NCBI GenBank assembly: GCA_964568805.1 | Contig: CAZMRW010000030.1 | Location: forward strand, 1-41,577 | DNA: 41,577 bases | Direction of reading: 5' to 3' | Origin: CAZMRW01 sp964568805 | Lineage (GTDB): Bacteria; Pseudomonadota; Gammaproteobacteria; Methylococcales; Methylomonadaceae | In this document: piece after piece, positions 33,012 to 41,577 of the stretch | How positions within the stretch are numbered: position 1 is the first letter of the stretch | How the letters are laid out: every line of letters begins with the position of its first letter | The notes under the pieces: generated by a model | Told to the model about the DNA's origin: nothing | Databases searched by the model: none | The model's input: the letters and a program-made list of their open reading frames with translations, nothing else | Made by a program: the position numbers and the translations under genes

Positions 33012-33485
33012 TTAATTGACGGAATAATTGCGGCCCGTCAGGCAGGCCTTAATGGCACGGTCGTACGCGTCTTGTCCAGGAGCCGCCGTGGACGCTTGTT
33101 CTTGCGCTGCCTGTTTTTGATCCCGCCGTTCGAAGCCTTTTTTCAGCCCGCCTGCTGCCGCGCCGATCGACGCACCCTTGCCGGCATCTCCGGCGATGGC
33201 GCCAATCGCCGCTCCTGCAGCCGCGCCGCGCGCACCGCCACGGAGAACTTGTCCCTTTTGCGGCTGGCTTTGCGGAGCCACTTGAGCTGCCTGGACGTTA
33301 CTCGGATCAAAGCCGGATTGCTGAACGGCCCAGACATGGCACTCGTACCGATCTTTCGAGAGCTGTTCGTTACTCTGTCCTTGCATCGGGTAAACCATGA
33401 TTTCCCCATGCGCCGATGCTGAAATCAGCGCCGCGAAGCACAGCGAAGCTGCCACTGTGAACTTTTGATAAGGTGGATTGCGCAT
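33012..33485 (-). CDS. Glycine-zipper envelope protein (YMGG-like)
   Basis: A 157-residue protein with a signal peptide (cleavage about SASAHG), a short conserved part (YPMQGQSNEQLSKDRYECHVWAVQQSGFDP), then a glycine zipper GGARGAAAGAAIGAIAGDAGKGASIGAAAGGLKKG and an alanine/glutamine linker ending in AYDRAIKACLTGRNYSV. The glycine zipper packs in membranes. Family members are commonly periplasmic or outer-membrane-associated. GAGGAAAC precedes the ATG. Confidence 0.88.
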   Translation of the reverse strand: MRNPPYQKFTVAASLCFAALISASAHGEIMVYPMQGQSNEQLSKDRYECHVWAVQQSGFDPSNVQAAQVAPQSQPQKGQVLRGGARGAAAGAAIGAIAGDAGKGASIGAAAGGLKKGFERRDQKQAAQEQASTAAPGQDAYDRAIKACLTGRNYSVN

Positions 33486-33597
33486 TATGTTTCCTCACTG
33501 TTATTGATACATGCCGCTGCTGGCAGCAGTCTCTAAAATCCAAAGCCGCCGCCATTTCTGCATAGGCGTTATGAAAATTGTCTATTACAATCTTGCA

Positions 33598-34335
33598 TTA
33601 AGGCGTTGCCGTTGCCGTTGCCGTTCCCGTAGTCCACGAAGACAACCGTTCCGCAGCCATTTCACACCACTTGTCGATAGCATTTTCAGCATCGCCCCAT
33701 TGCCATTGGAAGCCTGTTACCGCACTTCCGCCGCCAATCCGCTTATCAGCAGCCGCAGCCAGCAATTGACCCGATACCGAATCGGTAATTCTCGCTTCCG
33801 CTTGAGCCGCGCCGACAAAAGGGAAAGTCCCCGTGGCCACATATTTTAAATTGGCTAGCATGTGGGCTTGCGGAATGATCATTGATATACTGCGCAGCAC
33901 CGGCGTAGCCGTTTCGGCATCGACCATCGCAGCTGTAAACTTCATTACTCCCGGGCCCGCTTGATCGACAATTTCAAATTTCTTCCCGAGTTGTTCTTTG
34001 AGTTGCTGGGAAAAATAGTTGACCAACATTTGCTGGTCGGAAGCAGAAACCGATGTGGCGTCTCCACCCCAGAAAGTAACCGGCTCAATCAATATTTTAT
34101 TGTAGTTAGTCCACCGTACTGATGGATTGATATAGCGCAGGCTAGTTTGATCTTTTCCGCCCGGCGTGAGTCTTCCGCAGGCATCACCAAGCAGGCCGCA
34201 ATTCAGCGATGTCTGCTCGACAGGCGCCTTCTGCGTCGTCGTACACCCACTCAGCAGCAATATCCCCAAAGTTATCGCCGATACGGGAGTCCAGGCTTTC
34301 GCTCCACGTATTGCTATAGTGTTATGGTCTATCAT
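33598..34335 (-). CDS. DUF3313 family lipoprotein
   Basis: I start at the ATG at 34335, after GGAGGAAATATA. The 245 residues have a lipobox (LLLSGC), then the DUF3313 pattern (LRYINPSVRWTNYNKILIEPVTFW, VNYFSQQLKEQLGKKFEIVDQAGPG, VGAAQAEARITDSVSGQLLAAAADKRIGG, WGDAENAIDKWCEMAAERL). It is an outer-membrane lipoprotein of unknown role. The tail TATATATP comes from a GGCAAC hexanucleotide repeat. Confidence 0.88.
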   Translation of the reverse strand: MIDHNTIAIRGAKAWTPVSAITLGILLLSGCTTTQKAPVEQTSLNCGLLGDACGRLTPGGKDQTSLRYINPSVRWTNYNKILIEPVTFWGGDATSVSASDQQMLVNYFSQQLKEQLGKKFEIVDQAGPGVMKFTAAMVDAETATPVLRSISMIIPQAHMLANLKYVATGTFPFVGAAQAEARITDSVSGQLLAAAADKRIGGGSAVTGFQWQWGDAENAIDKWCEMAAERLSSWTTGTATATATP

Positions 34336-34383
34336 TATATTTCCTCCATTCAATTGTGATTTCGATTGTTGCAGCATTAATCA

Positions 34384-34760
34384 TTGTTCGTAATTCATAT
34401 CATTTTTGTTATTCACCATTTGCCATCGAATGGCGCTAATCCAGAAATAATGGTTGAAAAATTTGCCATCCTTGACAAGCGGATTCGGCAACCACCCATT
34501 CGATTAATCAGACTAGCTCTAGCTTTTCTGCTCGTGTCCTGGAGATATCCCTTCATCCATGCCGTAGCCTTGCGTCCAGGCAGTTGTCACAAGCCTTTAT
34601 TTGGGAATCGGAAGCACTGGGATAGAGACATACCGGCACGTCGCCTATGATCCAGCCATTGACCGGAGCTTTCGGCGAAAAGCAAAAGCTCTGCACGATT
34701 ACTTTGACCTATATAAGGCATACGAACATCAATCCCCTCATGAGTCTACTGACCAAGTGC
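34384..34760 (+). other. Possible eroded coding sequence, no gene assigned
   Basis: Two plus-strand frames look protein-like without a family match. One (34450-34650) reads ILDKRIRQPPIRLIRLALAFLLVSWRYPFIH. Another, open from a TAG near 34570 to TAA 34775, reads TYRHVAYDPAIDRSFRRKAKALHDYFDLYKAYEH but has no start codon. They could be parts of one frameshifted gene. Confidence 0.25.
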
Positions 34761-35138
34761 TTATGCTCCATGACTAACAGCGTCCTCGATCGCATCAAGC
34801 AACACCTGACCATCAACCGGCTTACGCAAAAAAGCAGCAATCCCTTTATTGATGACGCGTTCGTATGTTTCCTCGCTATCATCGCCGGTAATGATAATAA
34901 CCGGCAATTTCCGCCCCAACCGACCCAGTCGATCCAAAACCGAAAAGCCGTTCATTGGCATCATGTTCAGATCGAGCACAAGACAATCCGGCTGGACGTT
35001 TTCCAGAAAACGCAGGAAATCGGCGCCGTTAAGGAATGTTTTCGCGCTAAGGCCGGCAGAACGCAACAAGCGCTCAAGACCTTTGCATACGGACTCTTCA
35101 TCGTCTACGACAGCTATGACTGTATTATGAGTATTCAT
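34761..35138 (-). CDS. Receiver-only response regulator
   Basis: A 125-residue single receiver domain: VVDDEESVCKGLERLLRSAGL, phospho-acceptor Asp56 (LVLDLNMMPMNGF), the threonine in IIITGDD and the conserved lysine in FLRKPVD. It has no output domain, so it may act as a phosphate sink or by binding a partner protein. It is most like FixJ-type receivers. Its start lies 40 bp downstream of a copy of the TGGACTTTRG motif. Confidence 0.9.
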   Translation of the reverse strand: MNTHNTVIAVVDDEESVCKGLERLLRSAGLSAKTFLNGADFLRFLENVQPDCLVLDLNMMPMNGFSVLDRLGRLGRKLPVIIITGDDSEETYERVINKGIAAFLRKPVDGQVLLDAIEDAVSHGA

Positions 35139-35177
35139 CGTAATGTCACTTTAGCCGTTTTGGCGCATCTGCGATAG

Positions 35178-35192
35178 TGGACTTTGGTCTAA
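35178..35192. promoter_or_regulatory. Copy 2 of the TGGACTTTAGGC motif (variant)
   Basis: TGGACTTTGGTCTAA lies just upstream of the receiver-only regulator (minus strand). It differs from copy 1 at three positions but keeps TGGACTTT and the CTAA end. Confidence 0.35.
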
Positions 35193-35254
35193 TATCGAGA
35201 GATACCGGAAACGGCCTCGCCATTCACAAAAACGTATTTCCCCCTCCATCACCA

Positions 35255-35450
35255 CGTTCACCTCGAACACTGGCGGGTTTTTCGCTTTACGGGCGTCAAG
35301 TTCATTGATCGGCTGGTCATTTGGATAAGGAATCGGCAAGATAGTGCGGTTCAGCTTAGCCCTTTTCGTATCGCCGCCTAAGCCACAGCTTGCAAGCCAT
35401 CCAGCAGAAATGCAGCGATGATAGTTGCAGCAATGGACTCACTTTTTCAT
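35255..35450 (-). pseudogene. Arylsulfatase 5' remnant
   Basis: The sequence reads AKLNRTILPIPYPNDQP, then INELDARKAKNPPVFEV, which matches the N-terminal lead of sulfatases (LPIPEP.... LDAR.AK.PP.FEV) just before the catalytic region. The frame then leaves the family; the sulfatase core is absent. Upstream, the ATG AAA AAG at 35450 is in frame but stopped at once by TGA, and a neighbouring frame holds a signal-peptide-like AATIIAAFLL, so the leader has frameshifts too. Confidence 0.6.
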
Positions 35451-35590
35451 TTTTTACCCATTCAGCAACAATTTGAGCATGACTGAATGTCTGTAAACAC
35501 CGCTCATGCCCATGCCGGTCTCCTCGGAAAAGTATGGTAAATCTCAAATTGAGACAATTGCAGTATATTGCTGCGCAGGCTGATCTCGCC

Positions 35591-35608
35591 ATTGGACTTT
35601 AGGCCAAG
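35591..35608. promoter_or_regulatory. Copy 3 of the TGGACTTTAGGC motif
   Basis: ATTGGACTTTAGGCCAAG, 17 of 18 bases the same as copy 1. It stands upstream of the arylsulfatase remnant and just after the transporter remnant, as an intergenic operator would. Confidence 0.4.
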
Positions 35609-35619
35609 CCTAGTTAGTA

Positions 35620-35863
35620 AAAATAGACATAACACGCGTTTTCTGGCTGCGGGGTTCTCCAAAAAATCGGCCTCGCCCGAGATCGAAGCCCGGAGGATGA
35701 TGTCAATCTTAGCTGACCGCCCCCAAATATCCAGCGAACGCGCATAAGCTAAAACGGCACCATGGAAACCCAGTTTGCCGTTCTCTATTGGAACCGGTGG
35801 CGGAAACGATACACTGCCGCTGGTATAGGCATAACCGGCAAGCATGGCCAGCTTGAGAAAGAA
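35620..35863 (-). pseudogene. Outer-membrane transporter (MetA-pathway/phenol-type) fragment
   Basis: FLKLAMLAGYAYTSGSVSFPP, then VPIENGKLGFHGAVLAYARSLDIWGRSAKIDI, matches the N-terminal barrel strands of the MetA-pathway phenol-degradation outer-membrane transporter family (GAGYAYTSG ... IEN ... RTFxLxGRSA). The signal peptide and first strands are missing upstream, and after about 70 residues the frame enters non-coding sequence. A gene of about 280 codons is thus reduced to a fragment. Confidence 0.65.
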
Positions 35864-35915
35864 ACACCTAACGCATTGGTATTTTGAATTCCTCCCGCAG
35901 TCACCATTTTTCTGA

Positions 35916-38360
35916 TCATTGTTCTGTTTCCAGTTCCATCAGCAATTGTTTTAACGACATGTCATCAGGCAAGATTTCAGCCGCTTTTTTCGCGTAGAGG
36001 CGAGCGGTTTTAGCATCCCCTTTTTCTCTATACATCGAAATAAGCGCGCTCAGCAGATCAAGATCGTAGGGTTGACGCAAGGCCATCTCATCCAAAACGG
36101 AAAGGGCTTCCTGTTTTTTTCCGATTGAATGTAAAGCTACTGCATAAACATAGGTATAGCGCGTATTTTCAGGCGCAAGATGATTGGCTGAGCCGAGCTC
36201 CTGCAATGCCTTGGACAAATTGCCTTGACGCACCAGCAGCAAGCCCAACGCATGATGTAAATCCGGAGAGTTCGGAAGCAATGCTAGGCCTCGACGTAAT
36301 TGCTTTTCGCCTTCGTCTTCGCGTCCCTGTTGCCGGTAAGCATCGGCGAGATTAACGTACGCTCCAGCAAACAGTGGATCAAGTTTGAGTGCACGTTCAT
36401 ACGCGGCGATCGCTGCATCGGACCGACCCTGACGCAAAGCAAAATTGCCCTGATTGACATTTTCCGATGGCCAATCGGCATTGATTGTCAGGTAATTCTG
36501 ATATTCTTTAGTTGCGTTATTACGGGTGCTTAGCTGATTCGCTGGGAACTGGCTGTCGGGCACATCTGCCAGGATGCGTGCCGCCTCGATACGGACGCCG
36601 CGGATCGGATCAGACAGCAATGGAGCCGCAGCCAATAATCGGTTTTCGGGATCGAAAGCCTCTACAAGCCCCAGCGCTGCAATACGAACAGAAGGGTCGG
36701 CATCCTGGAACAACGGCTGAACATCTTTGATGAGCTCCGGACGCATCATCGGCCCTGCGAGCGACGCCGCGGTCGCGCGGACAACGGCGGGGCTCTTTGC
36801 GTCTTGAGCGAGTTCGAGCAAGGCGGGCAAGGCTTTGACGCCTTGCGTCACGCCGGCGTGCAGCACGCTTCCGTAATGGGGTCGCTCCCGCCAGGATTTT
36901 CCGTACCAACTATCCAGCGCGGTGGCGGCCCATTCGGGCTTGTGGTTTTGATGGCACTGCGTACAGGCATTCGGACTACCCAACGATTGCGATAAATCCG
37001 GCCTCGGCAAACGGAAACTGTGATCGTGCCGACCGTCGATGATCATGTAATTCTGCTCCGGCGCATGGCAGTCGATGCACTGCGCGCCTTTCGATCCCGG
37101 CTTGTGGAAATGATGTTGCCCGCTATCAAATTCGGTTGGATTATGACAGCGCACACAGAGGGCATTGCCTTCGGCGCGCAATTTTAACGTGTGCGGTTCG
37201 TGACAGTCCAGGCAGGTGACGCCTTTCTGGAACATCTTGCTCTGCCGGAACGAGCCCCAGGTATAATCCTCGTCACGCTGCTGCCCGTCGGCGTAGTAAG
37301 TCGGCTGCGTCAATAGCGCTGGGCGATGCGTGTCTTCCAGCGGCAAGCCTGGCAAGCCGTCTTCGACCAGCGTCGAGCGGCGCGCATGGCAGGCCCAGCA
37401 CGTGTTCATCAGCGCATCGGCAGCAGGCTTGTCCCGCTGCGCGAATCTTGCGTCTGGATTTGAGAATTGCCAGGCATCCTGCCAACGGCTGCGCAGCTGC
37501 ACGGAGAGCCCTTTGTCGTCATCCTGCGCATAGGGTAGCTGAACCCGTTTCGCCCAGTCAATATGTTGCGACGCAGGGCCATGGCAAGCTTCGCAGGAGA
37601 CATTCAACGCATTGAATGTGGTGTTATAGGTATCGGTCGTCGCATCATAATCTTTTTTAAGATGAGTCGAGTGACATTCGGCGCATTGCAGATTCCAGTT
37701 CTGATAGCGGCCGGTCCAGTGCAGTTGATCGCCATGATCGATTTTTTCTTTAGGATAAAGATGGAACCAGCGTTGCCCGCCTTCCGATTTCAGACGGCTG
37801 TCCCAGGCGATGCCGAGCGCCTGATAACGTCCGCCGGGAAATTCGATCAAATACTGCTGCAGCGGCGTCACACCGAACGTGTACTTGATTTCGTAATCGG
37901 CGAGTTTACCGTCCGGGGCGTCCGTCCGCACCATGTACTTACCATCCCGCTTGAAAAAAATAGACTCCGAACCGAAATACATGAATTTTGCGTTTTCGAA
38001 ATCTCCAAGCACTGTTTGACTATTCGCTGCCTGCATCGCAAGGGCATGATGCGAACCGGTCCAGGCCTCGACCTGGCCTTTATGGCACTCAATGCATGCG
38101 TCCGCACCGACAAAATCCTTATGCTCTAAAGGTATTTCCGTATCGCGCTTTACGGTGGTCAGATCGATTACCGGAGTCGGTACTTTGGATGGGGAAAAAA
38201 AATAAGCAACTCCAGCAATTGCCGCTGCGATCAAGCCAATGGTGAAGATCATAACAATCCGGCGCATTCCACCTAACGACGTGGCGAGAGAATTTTTAAA
38301 AGGTACAACTGGCGCTTTTTGGGCAGCCTTGGCGGGTTTCTGCGTCTTGCGTCGGCTCAT
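35916..38360 (-). CDS. Octahaem c-type cytochrome with HEAT and TPR repeats
   Basis: An 814-residue membrane-anchored protein: one membrane helix (about 33-55), then eight CXXCH haem sites starting at residues 89, 226, 256, 321, 383, 402, 428 and 466, then HEAT-like repeats (about 500-610), then TPR repeats (about 640-800, AIAAYERALKLDPLFAGAYVNLADAYRQQGR). Family members are multihaem cytochromes of the c554/NrfA-related type fused to TPR. The haem domain would face the periplasm and shuttle electrons or reduce a substrate. Its electron partner is not in this window; the substrate is unknown. Confidence 0.9.
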   Translation of the reverse strand: MSRRKTQKPAKAAQKAPVVPFKNSLATSLGGMRRIVMIFTIGLIAAAIAGVAYFFSPSKVPTPVIDLTTVKRDTEIPLEHKDFVGADACIECHKGQVEAWTGSHHALAMQAANSQTVLGDFENAKFMYFGSESIFFKRDGKYMVRTDAPDGKLADYEIKYTFGVTPLQQYLIEFPGGRYQALGIAWDSRLKSEGGQRWFHLYPKEKIDHGDQLHWTGRYQNWNLQCAECHSTHLKKDYDATTDTYNTTFNALNVSCEACHGPASQHIDWAKRVQLPYAQDDDKGLSVQLRSRWQDAWQFSNPDARFAQRDKPAADALMNTCWACHARRSTLVEDGLPGLPLEDTHRPALLTQPTYYADGQQRDEDYTWGSFRQSKMFQKGVTCLDCHEPHTLKLRAEGNALCVRCHNPTEFDSGQHHFHKPGSKGAQCIDCHAPEQNYMIIDGRHDHSFRLPRPDLSQSLGSPNACTQCHQNHKPEWAATALDSWYGKSWRERPHYGSVLHAGVTQGVKALPALLELAQDAKSPAVVRATAASLAGPMMRPELIKDVQPLFQDADPSVRIAALGLVEAFDPENRLLAAAPLLSDPIRGVRIEAARILADVPDSQFPANQLSTRNNATKEYQNYLTINADWPSENVNQGNFALRQGRSDAAIAAYERALKLDPLFAGAYVNLADAYRQQGREDEGEKQLRRGLALLPNSPDLHHALGLLLVRQGNLSKALQELGSANHLAPENTRYTYVYAVALHSIGKKQEALSVLDEMALRQPYDLDLLSALISMYREKGDAKTARLYAKKAAEILPDDMSLKQLLMELETEQ

Positions 38361-38524
38361 TTTGGGCTCTATCTTTAATTTAGTTGAGTAAAAAGCATTT
38401 ATCTGTAAAGCTCTGAATTTGATTTGGCGGTTTCAAAAATCAGTCTTATTTGAATCCGGCATTGACTGGCTGAATTCGATTTAAGTTACCGGGCTTATGC
38501 TTCGTCGCTCATGAACTAACTGGC

Positions 38525-39928
38525 TTAAGCAAATTTCTTCTTCAACTTCCAAAAAGCAACAGCGGAAGCCAGCACCATCGCGCACGCCGAACCAATCAGT
38601 ATCAGACCCAGAAACAAGGTTTGCCTGAACGTATAGTCAACTAATTTACTGCCGCTGGCCTGAGCCTGCCGACTCATCGAGTCCAATCGGGTTGACAGTC
38701 CGTCAAGCTTGCCGGGCGCCAGCGTCTGGTCAAAGGCTTGCAGCAATTTCGTCAATTCTTGTGCGCTGGCGTTGATCTGCGCAGCGGCGGCAGCATAGTC
38801 GTTGATGCGGAAAGGTTCGGCGTTCGGGTTCGATGGGCTGGCCTGGAGTTGCCTCACCACATCCTGAAAAGACTTTAGGGTGGCGGTGGACGCATTAGAC
38901 ATCTGTTTGCCTGCATCCAGTGCTTTCTCGGTCTGGGCGGCGAGGCTGGTGATCCCCGGCAGGTGCACGTTCACGGCTTGAACGATCTGTTGGCGCTCGG
39001 CGCTGATGAGTTCGGGCAAGCTCTCCGCCGTCCGGCTGAAACGGTCTGCCGATTCGGACAGTTGGGAGGTGTTGGCCAGCAGCTTTTCCATCTGAGGCAT
39101 TTCCGTCGTTTGTAGGACCAGCAACTCCGTTTCCCAGCGGATCAGGGTCGGCATATGTCTGGCCAAGAACAAGCCGCGTTCCGCGAACAGACGGGTGTTG
39201 GCCAGTTCGCGGGTGGCGGGGTCAAGTCCTGCCAATGGGTCGATGGATAGCAGATTGAAAACACTGCTGGTTATCCCTGGGCGGGAACTGCGGTTTATCT
39301 GGGCGACTTCGGACGCGAAGCTAAGCGAGCCGAGATCACTGGGTGAGCGCGCACGCGGGTTTCGCTCGTGCCAGGTTTTGATGGCGGCGCGAAGTTCCTC
39401 AAGCTGATCTTTTTTTAGCGTCGTCGCGGCGATCCGCCAAATCTCCTTCTCGACCTCTTGAGAGGCGAGCAGATAAGGTTTAGCGGATTCACCGTAGTAC
39501 TTGGGGATCCAATAATCCTCGACTCGCATCCGGTTCAAGCTGGAGAGGATTGCCATATCGATGAGGTTGGCATAGGTATTGGCCCCCGTGACGATGGCCA
39601 AGATATCATTGGTCGTGGCAATGCGGCGCCTAAGAAGGGTGCGGCTTCGGCTGTATTTGTCATCTTTTCGCTGCAATTTGCCGATGGCGAGAGTAAACGA
39701 CTCGATGGAATTGTCAGCAAAGCGGAGCAACTGGGATTGCAGTTCGACGGGATCGGGTGCGCCTTCCTGTCCAAGCGAAAACATCGAACGGATTCCCTTT
39801 TCAGGCATCTCCAGGGTACCTTTGAGCAAATTGCAACCGTTCACATTCAAGGCCAGGACGAGCAACAAAGCGACTTTCGGCGCCCATCTGTGGGTGCCCG
39901 AACAGGAAGGCTGAAGCACTGTGCGCAT
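38525..39928 (-). CDS. Lipoprotein with helical domain and C-terminal membrane anchor
   Basis: A 467-residue protein with a lipobox (LNVNGC), a long helical region rich in Q, S, A and L, and a C-terminal membrane helix (about 440-462) followed by KLKKKFA. The helical part has heptad-like stretches (SLAAQTEKALDAGKQMSNASTATLKSFQD) recalling chemoreceptor-type coiled coils, but no methylation or tip signature. I do not recognise the family. AGGAGC precedes the ATG; it follows the MscS gene by 57 bp, so both may be one operon. Confidence 0.75.
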   Translation of the reverse strand: MRTVLQPSCSGTHRWAPKVALLLVLALNVNGCNLLKGTLEMPEKGIRSMFSLGQEGAPDPVELQSQLLRFADNSIESFTLAIGKLQRKDDKYSRSRTLLRRRIATTNDILAIVTGANTYANLIDMAILSSLNRMRVEDYWIPKYYGESAKPYLLASQEVEKEIWRIAATTLKKDQLEELRAAIKTWHERNPRARSPSDLGSLSFASEVAQINRSSRPGITSSVFNLLSIDPLAGLDPATRELANTRLFAERGLFLARHMPTLIRWETELLVLQTTEMPQMEKLLANTSQLSESADRFSRTAESLPELISAERQQIVQAVNVHLPGITSLAAQTEKALDAGKQMSNASTATLKSFQDVVRQLQASPSNPNAEPFRINDYAAAAAQINASAQELTKLLQAFDQTLAPGKLDGLSTRLDSMSRQAQASGSKLVDYTFRQTLFLGLILIGSACAMVLASAVAFWKLKKKFA

Positions 39929-39985
39929 GAAAGTAATGCTCCTTAGGATATTTCTGATTGATGACAGAGCATTATAATCGAGTCT

Positions 39986-41563
39986 TCACGCCGGTGGCTG
40001 GCACCAGTGCTCCCGTGGAACGATTTTCGCCGAATCCGGGTCGGCAACGTAATGGGGCGACATGATCTGCACACCGTATTCGTTGAAGGCATCCTGGATA
40101 TTCTGATGCAATTCCGAATAAAGCCTCGGCATATCGTCCGAAGAGGCAGCGTATACATTCAGTTCATACTTGACATAGAAATCGTCCAGCGCACTTTGCA
40201 GCACGAATGGCGCCGGTTCCTGCAGGACCTGGCCGGTTCGTTCGGCGGCCAGCAGCAACAACCCATGGACTTGCCTCCAGGGCGCATCGTAACCAATAGT
40301 GATGCTGGTCGGCAGAATCAAGCGCTTTTCCCCAGCCGCAAAGCTGTAATTGGTCACCTGGTTGCTCATCAGCACGGAATTGGGAATCGTTATTTCTACA
40401 TTTTTGGGTGTGCGCAGCCGTGTCACCAGCAACGACACGGCCGTCACCTTGCCGGTTGTTTCGCCGATCTTGACGACATCGCCGACCCGAAAACCGCGCA
40501 TATAGGTCAGCACGACGCCGGCGACCATATTGGCGATTAAAGTGGTCGACCCTAATGAAAACAGCACGCCGAGAAAAATCGAAATGCCTTCGAAGGCACG
40601 CGATTTAGAACCCGGGATATAGGGATAAGCGACTGCAATAGCAAAAATAATGACCAAGAAACGGCAAATCTTATAGGTTGGCGCGGCCCACTCGGGATAG
40701 AAGCCGGCGAGTTTTATATCCTCTTTTCCAACCGCCGAGAAAAAGAAATGCATTAGCCCCAGCAACCAGCGAACGACTAGAATCAGAATGATCAGGAAAA
40801 TCAAATTAGGCAATCCGTTCCAGATATCCTTGCCGATTTGTCTGAAGGGATATACGGCATATCCGAACAACTGTTCGGCGAATGTTCGGGTCCAGGGAAA
40901 GAAACTCAGGATAAGACCGAAATACAGAAAGAGGCATCCGACCAAAATAAAAAGTCGCAACAGCCTCACCGCACCAGCAAGGACCCCTTCAATCACGAAT
41001 CCGAAAATGCGGATGCGCGTGGGCGCCAGCCAGCGGCGAATTCCCGAATCGAGGCCAAGTTCCGCCTTATGAGAAACTCGGAAAAGCGCATAAATAAAGG
41101 CGGCCAACAGAGCTGTCGCAAGGAATGCGAATAGCAACCCGTATAGAAGGTTACTGATACTGTGCGCTTCCCGGTACTTGATAATGGCGCTTCGGATCTT
41201 ATCCGCGAAACGGGATGCAAGCTCTTGCCGGGAAACGCCTTCGGCGGCTGCATCGAGTTCCAGCACCGAGACGACAATTGTGTTCCCCGCCACGACATCC
41301 GTGGAAAGCTCGTCGCTGGCCAGCGTGATGCCGTCGGTGCTTAAATAAGGGTCCTCGGCCAGACGCTTAATTCGTTCGGCAATACTGTCGGCCCGAAATT
41401 GAGCTGTAATATTTTTAAAGCCGCCAACCTTAAACAGAATTTCTCCGTCCAGTACAACCGCAGCCGGTGCTGAAATCTCCTTTGTTTCACCGGCACTAGC
41501 CATGTTCACTACACTGAGCCAGAGAAAGCCTATCAATAGTATTAAACGGTTTGCCATTCTCAC
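39986..41563 (-). CDS. MscS-family mechanosensitive channel
   Basis: A protein of about 525 residues with a signal peptide, a periplasmic N-terminal region, several membrane helices, and the MscS core (SKSRAFEGISIFLGVLFSLGSTTLIANMVAG pore helix; MRGFRVGDVVKIGETTGKVTAVSLLVTRLRTPKN and VEITIPNSVLMSNQVTNYS beta domain). It opens under membrane tension to release solutes. The frame opens with GTG at 41563 preceded by AGGGAAG; ATG 41557 is the alternative. Confidence 0.92.
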   Translation of the reverse strand: MRMANRLILLIGFLWLSVVNMASAGETKEISAPAAVVLDGEILFKVGGFKNITAQFRADSIAERIKRLAEDPYLSTDGITLASDELSTDVVAGNTIVVSVLELDAAAEGVSRQELASRFADKIRSAIIKYREAHSISNLLYGLLFAFLATALLAAFIYALFRVSHKAELGLDSGIRRWLAPTRIRIFGFVIEGVLAGAVRLLRLFILVGCLFLYFGLILSFFPWTRTFAEQLFGYAVYPFRQIGKDIWNGLPNLIFLIILILVVRWLLGLMHFFFSAVGKEDIKLAGFYPEWAAPTYKICRFLVIIFAIAVAYPYIPGSKSRAFEGISIFLGVLFSLGSTTLIANMVAGVVLTYMRGFRVGDVVKIGETTGKVTAVSLLVTRLRTPKNVEITIPNSVLMSNQVTNYSFAAGEKRLILPTSITIGYDAPWRQVHGLLLLAAERTGQVLQEPAPFVLQSALDDFYVKYELNVYAASSDDMPRLYSELHQNIQDAFNEYGVQIMSPHYVADPDSAKIVPREHWCQPPA

Positions 41564-41577
41564 GCTAACTTCCCTAG

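Noticed and set aside
34647..35177. A 176-codon plus-strand open frame
   Set aside because: It is the antisense shadow of the receiver-only regulator, whose motifs are unmistakable on the minus strand.
35356..35592. A 78-codon minus-strand open frame
   Set aside because: It opens with TTG and overlaps the leader of the arylsulfatase remnant in another frame; no protein features.

Overview
The window looks like chromosome from a Gram-negative gammaproteobacterium of intermediate GC, most plausibly a methanotroph-type (Methylococcales-like) genome. The grounds are general: a PEP-CTERM protein, Isc-type genes, an OprB porin, a large multihaem TPR cytochrome, DUF3313, DUF4105 and glycine-zipper envelope proteins, and a MetA-type outer-membrane transporter remnant. 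The order-level assignment is inference.

Layout. 1-8.3 kb: a giant secreted PKD/PASTA/NHL/RHS protein, split by one frameshift, with a PEP-CTERM protein upstream on the same strand. 8.5-11.1 kb: a tandem duplication of a NarL-type two-component pair in which the first regulator and the second kinase have decayed, leaving one intact kinase and one intact regulator. 11.2-13.4 kb: archease-rtcB RNA-repair operon plus a DUF2784 protein. 13.6-15.1 kb: a non-coding stretch with three consecutive hairpins, then a two-TM protein of unknown role. 15.2-17.9 kb: a GT2 / LAB_N / GT39 envelope-glycosylation operon. 18.0-18.9 kb: rplM-rpsI with terminator and promoter.

19.0-21.8 kb is the most notable part. 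Between rplM and iscR lies what I read as a decayed chromosomal integron: a truncated integron-integrase 5' fragment on the plus strand; a divergent Pc-like promoter and attI-like core; then, all on the minus strand, a TIR-domain gene, a 54-bp attC site, a frameshifted zinc-ribbon membrane gene, an antitoxin/RelE-ParE toxin pair whose stop codon is embedded in an attC-like half site, and a truncated hicB-hicA remnant ending at the rplM promoter. A palindromic repeat element abuts and partly encodes the 3' end of the TIR gene.

21.9-24 kb: iscR-cysteine desulfurase-iscA, without iscU. 24.2-28.1 kb: an alpha/beta-hydrolase lipoprotein, a DUF4105 protein and an OprB porin. 28.7-31.2 kb: a membrane histidine kinase and FixJ-type regulator, translationally coupled. 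31.3-34.4 kb: small envelope/stress-type proteins (unknown secreted protein, SpoIIAA-like, glycine-zipper, DUF3313 lipoprotein). 34.5-35.9 kb: a graveyard with a receiver-only regulator, an arylsulfatase 5' remnant and an outer-membrane transporter remnant. An 18-bp motif (consensus around TGGACTTTRGKCYAA) occurs here twice and once upstream of the membrane kinase. 35.9-41.6 kb: an octahaem TPR cytochrome, a lipoprotein with a C-terminal membrane anchor, and a MscS-type channel.

No rRNA, tRNA or CRISPR array was recognised. All assignments come from reading motifs and remembered family features; no search was run.
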